Shown: in pieces, positions 1 through 5,995 of the stretch
Position numbering within the stretch: position 1 is the stretch's first letter
How the letters are laid out: each line of letters opens with the position of its first letter
Source: a bacterium
Lineage (GTDB): Bacteria > Bacillota_I > Bacilli_A > Mycoplasmatales > Mycoplasmoidaceae
Direction of reading: 5' to 3'
Assembly (NCBI GenBank): GCA_017633195.1
Contig: JAGBPV010000078.1
Location: 1-5,995, forward strand
DNA length: 5,995 bases
Position numbers and translations under genes: made by a program
Notes under the pieces: generated by a model
Told to the model about the DNA's origin: nothing
Database searches by the model: none
What the model saw: only the letters and a program-made list of their open reading frames with translations

Positions 1-987
1 TAAATCATTATTAATATTATATAAATCTTGTCTTATAAATGAAATATCACCCTTTAATAAAAGTGGTTTATTACTTAATCTACATGCTTTAGCTACATAT
101 GAAACATTAAATAAATATGAAAAATCAGCATAATAATAAGCTAAAGTACTTCTATCATATATAACTGCATCACTATTTGATATTAAAGCATTAATTTCAT
201 TAAAACTATTCAAAGTATGAATACATGATATTACTTTGATATTTTCTAAATGATTTGCTTTTAAAAATTTTTTCACATTAATGACATATTGTGCAGTTAA
301 ATCATTATATAAAATAATTCCATTAGCTTGATAGTGTTCAATATGAAATAATAAATTAGATAAATTATTATTGTCGTTTTGATAAATTTGATAATTTAAA
401 TTAATATTATTAAACAAAATTTCATCATTTATATCAAAAGTAGTATCTTGTAAACTTTTAACTTTTAAAATTCCATTTGAAATATCATTGTTAACTATTT
501 CAAATTTAGTATGTTTATTTAGATTAAAAAAATATGAATTATCTTTAATAGAATGAAAAATTTCTTCATTCTGATAATTAGAACTTATTAAAATAGAATT
601 ATTTAAGATTTCACCTTTTTTTGGTACTTTATAATAAACAAAAAAAGTTTCATTATCTAAAAAAACATTGCTTTTATGATAAATTTTGTCAACATAGAAT
701 GTAATTTTCAAAGTATTTAAATATAATGCTAAATTTCTTTCATTAACATTTGCAATTTCATTAGCAATATTTAAAAAATTAATCTGTTTTTTTGTTAAAT
801 TTAAGTCAGCAATTAAAGTTGAAGCGTTTAATAATTGTAATTCATGAAGATAATCAACAAATGTTAATACATCATTCTCATTACTAAAATCTAGTAATTT
901 ATTATTTAAATAAAATAAATCATCAGTAATATCAAAAGCAAATTTAGTTCTTGTATTATGAATTAATTGATTAAATTTGAAATTCAT
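1..987 (-). CDS. pyk: Highly divergent pyruvate kinase homologue, C-terminal part beyond window
   Basis: Pyruvate kinase makes pyruvate and ATP from phosphoenolpyruvate and ADP. Only the first 329 residues are here and the frame is still open at base 1. Identification rests on its place after pfkA and on weak but collinear matches: NTRTKFAFDI (11-20) to the N-terminal RTKIVxTIG strand; INLNYQIYQNDNNNL (from about 205) to the linker that returns to the barrel; NIKVISCIH (249-257) to the catalytic strand IKIISKIE; SDAVIYDRSTLA (272-283) to SDGIMVARGDLG; NKPLLL (306-311) to GKPVIT. In these blocks the catalytic Lys is C255, the metal ligand Glu is H257, the metal ligand Asp is T281, the active-site Thr of ATQML is gone, and no RLNFSHG block is seen. 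It contains no Trp and is the most AT-rich and Asn-rich gene here. The assignment as a pyk relative is probable; pyruvate kinase activity is not credible. A chance resemblance is the alternative. Confidence 0.65.
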   Translation of the reverse strand, partial: MNFKFNQLIHNTRTKFAFDITDDLFYLNNKLLDFSNENDVLTFVDYLHELQLLNASTLIADLNLTKKQINFLNIANEIANVNERNLALYLNTLKITFYVDKIYHKSNVFLDNETFFVYYKVPKKGEILNNSILISSNYQNEEIFHSIKDNSYFFNLNKHTKFEIVNNDISNGILKVKSLQDTTFDINDEILFNNINLNYQIYQNDNNNLSNLLFHIEHYQANGIILYNDLTAQYVINVKKFLKANHLENIKVISCIHTLNSFNEINALISNSDAVIYDRSTLAYYYADFSYLFNVSYVAKACRLSNKPLLLKGDISFIRQDLYNINNDL

Positions 988-990
988 AAA

Positions 991-2043
991 TTATAAATTA
1001 TCCTTATATAAGGTAAATAAAAATTCATTAAATCCATTTATTTCATGAAGATTATTTCCTTTTTTCATTTTAATTGCTTTAGTTAAATCATAAGGAATAA
1101 TCATATTATTTTTTCATCCTAAAGCAATATTAAAATGATTATCATTAATGTAATTTACACAAACTTTAGCAAACTTATATGCATTTAACATTTCATATGA
1201 ACTTGGATTTGCTCCTCTTTGAGCATATCCAATAGAATCAAATTTCATGTGAATATTAGTTTTATTTTCAACTTCAGTAATAATTTCATCATATGTAAGT
1301 TGATTTTTTAAACCATAGTACTTTTCAGTAACTATAAATAAACCAAAATGTTTATTGTTTTTTTTCATTAAATTAATATTATTTACAAAATCATCAATAC
1401 TTCATGCATTATCTTTTGTAATCACTGCATCAGCTAAAGAAGATATTGCTGCATTTAAACATAAATCAGAACATTCTCTACCCATTACTTCAATTAAACA
1501 AAAAGATCCAAAAGATTTAGCAGTATTTCTAATAGCTTTAATATACTCATAAATAAAATTTAATGCACTAAAAAATCCAATTGTATATTGTGTACTTGCA
1601 ACATCATTGTCAATTGTTGCAGGAATGCAAATCACATTCATTCCTTTTTTTAATAAAGCATTTGCAGCATTATAACTTCCATCACCACCAATGACAATTA
1701 ATAAATCCACTTGGTTTTTCTTTAAATTTTTTATAGCAATATCTTGTTTTTCATCTTTATAAAAATCTGTTACTCTACTTGATTTAATAAAAGTCCCACT
1801 ATCATAAATATGATCAGTTAATTCAATGAAATTTTTGAAATTAAAATCAAAAATTTGATTTGTTATTAAACCTTTAATACCTTCATAAACAATTGCACAT
1901 TGATAATGAAATTTATATAAAAATCTTAATAAACTAATTACAACCATGTTCATTCCAGGAGCATCTCCTCCAGAAGTCATAATTGCTATTTTTTTAATTT
2001 TATGAATTTTAAGATTATTGTTTTGTAGTTTTGTTGTTTTCAT
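991..2043 (-). CDS. pfkA: 6-phosphofructokinase homologue, ATP type, altered sugar-phosphate contacts
   Basis: PfkA phosphorylates fructose 6-phosphate with ATP, in a tetramer. The frame gives 350 residues from the ATG at 2043 (354 from a GTG at 2055), with UGA Trp codons at 1402 and 1114. Present are TSGGDAPGMN (23-32), GTFIKSSR (83-90, R72 equivalent R90), GGDGSY (119-124, typical of ATP rather than pyrophosphate enzymes), TIDND (143-147) with catalytic base D145, IEVMGR (184-189), VTEK (238-241) and AQRG (274-277). In E. coli numbering R162 is Ser (S180), R243 is Lys (K267) and H249 is Tyr (Y273); these contact fructose 6-phosphate. T125, D127, D129, R171, E222 and R252 are kept. An 18-residue N-terminal extension precedes the first strand. 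The gene overlaps eno and ends 3 bases before the pyk-like gene, the usual pfkA-pyk order of Firmicutes and Mollicutes. It is the most likely member of the set to be active, perhaps with weak or changed substrate binding. Confidence 0.93.
1001..1005 (-). promoter_or_regulatory. Possible Shine-Dalgarno site for the pyk-like gene
   Basis: AAGGA on the minus strand, inside the Lys-Asp codons just before the pfkA stop, lies 13 bases from the ATG at 987. The spacing is long, so it is only a candidate. It fits the 3-base junction and supports 987 as the start. Confidence 0.4.
2015..2043 (-). other. 29-base eno/pfkA coding overlap
   Basis: The pfkA ATG at 2043 lies inside the last codons of eno, which stops at 2015-2017 in another frame. 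An in-frame GTG at 2055 would lengthen the overlap to 41 bases. The shared bases encode the polar end of enolase (HENNKTTKQ side) and the first residues of the PfkA N-terminal extension, neither of which belongs to a conserved domain. No strong ribosome site precedes either start, so re-initiation by ribosomes finishing eno is the likely way pfkA is translated. Confidence 0.75.
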
Positions 2044-3400
2044 GATTAGTTTCACTACTTAGTTGATTTTGTATAAGATTATAATAAACTTTTTTACCTA
2101 AAAAAATAATATTATCTTGTTCTTGCAAAGCAATTTCAATTAACCTATTATATTTGCTAGTTCTTTCACTTCTACTAAATCCACCAACTTGAATTTGTCC
2201 TGTACCTAATGAAACACACAAATCAGAAATATATGCTTCTTCTGTGTCACAATATCTAGAAGCAATAACAGCAGTCCAATTAGCTTTTTTAGCAAATAAA
2301 ATGGCTTCAATAATTTCACTTAATGTAGCAACTTCATCTAATTTAATTACAACACTATTTGTTAAATGCTTTTCTAAACCCAATTTAATTAAATAAGGAT
2401 TTGATACATAAATATCATCTCCTGTTATTTGAATTTGATTTTTTGTTTGATTCATTAAATTTATATAGTTTTGTTCATCTTCAACACTAAAAGGATCTTG
2501 AATACTTAATAAATTAAATTTATTTACAAAATACAAAACTAATTCTTGCATTTCATTAGCATTATAAGTCAACTTCTTATTTTGATCATTTATTGGTAAT
2601 GAAAATTGATAAAGTTTATTAATTGGATCATAAATATTATTTGCTTTAAAATTCATTGCTAAAGCAATTTGATTTTTGCTATTGTTTTCAACACTATATC
2701 CACAATTTTTTATAACTTTAATTAACAAAACTAAATATTGTTCCAAATTTTTAAATTCAGGAACAAAAGCACCATACCCATCCATTAAAATTTGATAATT
2801 ATTATCAATTAATTCTTTTTTTAAATTATAAAAAATCTTATTTGTTGCAATTAAAACTTCATTTAAAGAATTAAAACCTAATGGAATAATAAAAAATTGT
2901 TGCAACTGTTTTTTAATATTAGATGAAACATTTAAAATATTAAAACTAATTGTTGGCATTAAATATTTACTATTTGTATTACCTAAGAGTTTTTCTCTAA
3001 TATATTTATACAATGAAATGTGTAATTCATTAGCTGCTGCTTTTGAAACTGCTAATGAAACTGCTAATAAAGTATTTGTTCCATAATATCTATGATTTGG
3101 TGAATTATCAAGTAGTAATAATAATTCATCAATTCTTCTTTGATTAGTAACATCTAATCCTAACAATAAATTAGCAATATTATGATTAATTAAATTAATT
3201 GCTTTTTTTACACCATATCCAAAATATATATGATTATTTTCATCAATTAAATTCTTACAATGATATTCATTTTGCTCATAATAAGTACTTGGAATAATAA
3301 CCTTGCCAATTGCTCCAGTATCAGTTTGAACTATACAAGCAATTGTAGGAAATCCACATGAATTTAACACTTCATAAGCATATACTTGGATAATTTTCAT
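2015..3400 (-). CDS. eno: Enolase homologue with catalytic residues replaced
   Basis: Enolase dehydrates 2-phosphoglycerate to phosphoenolpyruvate with two Mg ions. The 461-residue protein has the normal layout: N-terminal domain with GTNTLLAVSLAVSKAAA (107-123), then a barrel with FFIIPLG (169-175), LLSIQDPF (297-304), TGDDIYVSN (326-334), VVIKLDEVATL (350-360) and GFSRSERTSKYNRL (407-420). Against yeast/E. coli enolase the signature DSRGNP is NSCGFP (13-18), the mobile loop SGAST is STYYE (38-42), the GGEHADN loop has no equivalent His, QEF is QQF (Q168), the GDEGGYAP Glu is lost (MDGYGAFVP, 206-214), the Mg ligands are N250 and Q301, HRSGE is SRYCD, and the second catalytic Lys is Q404. 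D328, K353 and R382 remain. The C-terminal polar tail (about 25 residues) runs across the pfkA start. Its single Trp (375) is UGG. There is no clear ribosome site, so translation probably couples to gpmI, 4 bases upstream. The fold is clear; ordinary enolase activity is very unlikely. Confidence 0.9.
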   Translation of the reverse strand: MKIIQVYAYEVLNSCGFPTIACIVQTDTGAIGKVIIPSTYYEQNEYHCKNLIDENNHIYFGYGVKKAINLINHNIANLLLGLDVTNQRRIDELLLLLDNSPNHRYYGTNTLLAVSLAVSKAAANELHISLYKYIREKLLGNTNSKYLMPTISFNILNVSSNIKKQLQQFFIIPLGFNSLNEVLIATNKIFYNLKKELIDNNYQILMDGYGAFVPEFKNLEQYLVLLIKVIKNCGYSVENNSKNQIALAMNFKANNIYDPINKLYQFSLPINDQNKKLTYNANEMQELVLYFVNKFNLLSIQDPFSVEDEQNYINLMNQTKNQIQITGDDIYVSNPYLIKLGLEKHLTNSVVIKLDEVATLSEIIEAILFAKKANWTAVIASRYCDTEEAYISDLCVSLGTGQIQVGGFSRSERTSKYNRLIEIALQEQDNIIFLGKKVYYNLIQNQLSSETNHENNKTTKQ

Positions 3401-3404
3401 AAAT

Positions 3405-5096
3405 TTATTCTAATGCTGAAAAATCATTTTCATCAATATATTTACTACCAAATTCAGGGTTTGATAAATTTCTTGGAGTAGTTGTTAAAATATTTTTAAT
3501 TTCTTCTTCATTTACTGTCTTTAGATTTAAAAGAATATCTTTCTTTTTAAATTTATCAATAAAATCACTTAATCAATATTTTTGTTTAAATAAACTTGTT
3601 CCAGTCATTTCTTTTGGAATTGGTAAATTTAAATATGACAAAATGGTTGGAGCAATATCTTGTATTGATGCTTCAGTTTCTCTTAAATGTAATTTTCTTT
3701 CACATAAAATAAATGGTACTTTATTCATTGTATGATATGTAATAGTATTATCATTTTCATCAACCATTGCTTCACAATTACCATGATCACTAGTAATAAT
3801 TAAACAACCTTTATTTTTATTGATAACTTCATCATATAATGAACCAATACATAAATCTACAATTTTTAATGCTTTAATTGTTGCATCTAAATTTCCTGTA
3901 TGACTTATTACATCAGGATTAGCATAATTTACAAAAATTACATCATATTCTTTTAAGTGTTCAATAATATAATTTGTAATTTCTAAACTTGATAATTGTG
4001 GTGTTAAATCATAAGTGATATTCTTTGAATTAGTTAAAGCAATTTTAATATTATTAGTATTGTTTAAAGTAATATTTCTTTTACCATCAAATTGATAAGT
4101 TAAATCATTAAATCTTAAATTATCAGAAATTCTTAATTGTTTTAAATTATTATTTGCAATGATTTCACTTAAAGTATTGATTTCTTGTTTTAATCTAAAA
4201 GCAACATTAATATCTTGTAAATCATATGTTGTTAAAGTTGTGATATATAAATTATTTCTGTGAACATATTTATTATCTTCTTCAGTATATTTATTTTGCA
4301 TTAAAGCAATTAAACTTGCTGCATATCTATATGCTGAAACAATGACCACATCATCATCTAAAATTTTTGTATCATTAAAAGAAGAATTGTATTGGGGAAT
4401 AAAAAATTCATCAGTGCTACTTGAAGCATATTGATTTTTAATATAACTATCAAAATCACTAAAACTATCACCATCATGATCACTCATCACATTTCATGCT
4501 TTAATGGTTCTGTTTCAATGAAATTTATTATCTAATGCATAATATCTTCCACTAATATCTGCTAATTTTGCATCATATGCTTTTAATACATTATTTAAAT
4601 CATTTAAATAAGCAATTGCTGATTTTTTATTTACATCCTTACCATCTGTAATCGCATGAACAATAGGAGTCAAATCGTTTTGACGAATAAGTTTAATTAA
4701 AGCAAAAACATCATCTTCAAATCCTGCAATCGGACTTTTTGAAATTAAACCAATAATATGAACACTTTTCTTGTCTCTTTTTTTTGCTTCATTAATTGTT
4801 TGTATTAAAACTTCATTACTAAAGAAACTGTTATCATTAATACTATCTGAAATTGTTTTTAAATACCCAGTAATAATTCTTCCACTTCCAATAATACTAT
4901 GATTATTTTGACAAGTTCCATACGTATTTGCAATTAAACCAGCAGCTTCTGAACTTGCATCTAATAATGTTCATGGATAGTGTTGATGAATTAATTGAAT
5001 ATTATCCATTTTTGCTAATAATGGTGCATTACCATTTTCATAATTACTAATGCCAAATCCATCAAGAATTGCTACTACCAAAGGTTTTTTGTTCAT
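3405..5096 (-). CDS. gpmI: Cofactor-independent phosphoglycerate mutase homologue with Cys for the catalytic Ser
   Basis: The family swaps 3- and 2-phosphoglycerate through a phosphoserine, using two Mn ions in an alkaline-phosphatase-type fold. The 563-residue frame includes four UGA Trp codons (4971, 4515, 4494, 3573). The start at 5096 gives ILDGFGIS with D12 at the family position. Metal ligands are present: D12, D395 and H399 (ANPDVISHTG), D437 and H438 (TSDHGN), H455 (YHTMN). The nucleophile block GQMGNSEVGH reads NTYGTCQNNH, putting C62 exactly at the phospho-Ser. Substrate residues differ too, in B. stearothermophilus numbering: H123 is Ala (A124), R153 is Lys (K153), R191 is Asn (N190), R264 is Ala (A260), K336 is Arg (R328); D154, R185 and R261 are kept. 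About 56 extra residues follow the normal end near 507. Four bases separate it from eno. The family is certain; mutase activity is unlikely in the usual form. A changed phosphohydrolase-like role is possible but unproven. Confidence 0.92.
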
Positions 5097-5104
5097 ATTA
5101 TTTT

Positions 5105-5122
5105 TTATTCCTCTTATTCCTC
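5105..5122 (-). promoter_or_regulatory. Tandemly duplicated Shine-Dalgarno-like element before gpmI
   Basis: On the minus strand the 9-mer GAGGAATAA occurs twice, head to tail, between the tpiA stop and the gpmI ATG at 5096. Each copy holds a GAGG core complementary to the 16S rRNA tail. After the GAGG core of the proximal copy there are 13 bases to the ATG, rather long for a ribosome site, and the distal copy is 9 bases further away. It supports the ATG at 5096 as the gpmI start. It could be a simple slippage duplication. The other starts in the operon have weak or no such signal. Confidence 0.6.
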
Positions 5123-5127
5123 TTTTT

Positions 5128-5995
5128 TTAATTTGTTGTTTGTGTACTTTCTTTAATTGTTTGTTTATTGTGTTGTGGTAAAGGTTTATTTAAAGCTTCT
5201 AATTCTTTTTGTTTAAGTGCAAAATATTTATTACCTAAACTAGGATATTTTTTTGCTCATAATAAACTTGTACCATAACTAATGTCATAATAACTAGTAA
5301 CATCTAAGCTACTTCTTCCAATCATTAACCCATCAATCTTATCGCTTAAAATATATTCATTATAATTAGCACTATTAATACTTCCACCATAAATAATCCT
5401 GATATTTTCAGCAGCATTAGGGTTGTATAATTCACTTACTTTATTTCTAATTGCATCAATCATATCTTCAGCATCATTTAAACTAACTGGTTCATTTTGA
5501 TCAATTGCATAAACTGGTTCATATGCAATAGTAACTTTATCTAAATGATCAATTAATACACCTTTTAAATCAAGCTCAATTTGACTTAAAACAAATTCTT
5601 TACTTGCATTTGCTTGCTTGATTTCATTTGGATCACCAACACACAAAATACACATCATCTCATTATTTGTTAAACTTAAAACTTTTTTATTGATTTCAAC
5701 ATCATTAATATTAAAGTGTGATCTTGTTTCATAATGACCAACAATACTACAATTAATGCCTTCTTCTTTTAATTGATTATAACTAACACTTCCAGTATAA
5801 CTACCACTTAACTCATAATTACAGTCTTGTGCAGAAATAATTAAATTACTAATTGCATTTTTAGCAAATATTCCTCCACGTGATATATAAGTTTTAGCAG
5901 CAATTAGACATAAAAAACTTGGTGCTAAAACTAAGTCTAATTGATCTGTTAAAAAATGATTTTTATTCACCATATGATTTAAAGTCATTAAATAA
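5128..5995 (-). CDS. tpiA: Triosephosphate isomerase homologue, 5' end beyond window, divergent active site
   Basis: TpiA interconverts dihydroxyacetone phosphate and glyceraldehyde 3-phosphate in cytosolic glycolysis. Numbering here is from the ATG at 5988. Family blocks appear in order: LAPSF (21-25), SAQD (52-55), GSYTG (62-66), IVGHYETR (82-89, catalytic His H85), CILCVG (113-118), AYEPVYAI (155-162, catalytic Glu E157), YGGS (200-203) and DGLMIG (219-224). Oddities: loop 6 reads AIDQN where AIGTG is usual, the GG pair before ASL is GR (R225), and SERR is YETR. The frame stays open upstream of 5988, and the two codons before this ATG encode Tyr-Leu, so YLMT probably stands where NWKMN does; the true start is then outside the window and the catalytic Lys would be Leu. 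UGA at 5257-5259 is Trp. A polar tail of about 40 residues (244-286) extends past the usual C-terminus. It is the first gene seen of the operon, 31 bases before gpmI. The family is certain; activity is doubtful. Confidence 0.9.

Noticed and set aside
1114..1404. Apparent stop codons splitting pfkA (and likewise gpmI at 3573, 4494, 4515, 4971 and tpiA at 5257)
   Set aside because: All are UGA, and family homology continues across them in the same frame, at positions such as the YPW and GRYY...HW blocks of GpmI. They are Trp codons under code 4, not pseudogene stops.
1355..1552. 65-codon open frame on the plus strand
   Set aside because: It lies wholly antisense to conserved pfkA coding sequence (TIDND to VTEK region) and shows no recognisable domain; it is a shadow frame.
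2044..2055. GTG at 2055 as the pfkA start
   Set aside because: The ATG at 2043 is in frame, four codons downstream, and neither start has a clear ribosome site; ATG is preferred. The choice adds or removes only four residues outside the domain.
5097..5127. Terminator between tpiA and gpmI
   Set aside because: The 31-base gap holds the duplicated GAGGAATAA and A-rich sequence but no inverted repeat able to form a stem, so read-through is expected.
1..5995. CRISPR array, tRNA, rRNA, insertion sequence or phage genes
   Set aside because: No spaced direct repeats, cloverleaf-like segment, inverted terminal repeats or transposase/phage motifs were seen; coding sequence fills the window.

Overview
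The window is a very AT-rich stretch (roughly 20-25% G+C in the lines I sampled) in which every gene lies on the minus strand. Seven in-frame UGA codons must be read as tryptophan to keep three of the frames open, while enolase uses one UGG. This is genetic code 4. Together with the dense packing and Mycoplasma-type gene content it points to a member of the Mollicutes (Mycoplasma/Ureaplasma/Hepatoplasma-like). I cannot name the species.

Read on the minus strand from right to left, the layout is one apparent operon: triosephosphate isomerase homologue (tpiA, open at the right edge, ends 5128), phosphoglycerate mutase homologue of the cofactor-independent type (gpmI, 5096-3405), enolase homologue (eno, 3400-2015), 6-phosphofructokinase homologue (pfkA, 2043-991) and a very divergent pyruvate kinase homologue (pyk, 987 to beyond the left edge). 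The junctions are 31, 4, -29 (overlap) and 3 bases. I see no internal promoter or terminator and no gene-free stretch above 31 bases. The set joins a tpiA-gpmI-eno block to a pfkA-pyk block; gapA and pgk are not in the window.

The unusual feature is that the proteins look like glycolytic enzymes but have lost residues that define catalysis. GpmI carries Cys at the phospho-serine position (C62) and lacks several substrate ligands, although six conserved metal ligands are intact. Enolase has Gln or Asn at two Mg ligands, has lost both catalytic Glu positions and has Gln for the second active-site Lys. The pyruvate kinase homologue has lost the catalytic Lys, both acidic Mg ligands and the active-site Thr. 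TpiA has changes in the phosphate-gripping loops and probably Leu for the catalytic Lys. PfkA is least altered: nucleotide and catalytic motifs are intact, and three fructose-6-phosphate contacts are changed. About 1,950 consecutive codons nonetheless stay open in a composition where TAA/TAG should occur often by chance. That argues for selection to keep the proteins, not for simple pseudogene decay. Whether this is a retained set of pseudoenzymes, a repurposed set, or an extra copy beside a normal glycolytic set elsewhere cannot be decided from this window.
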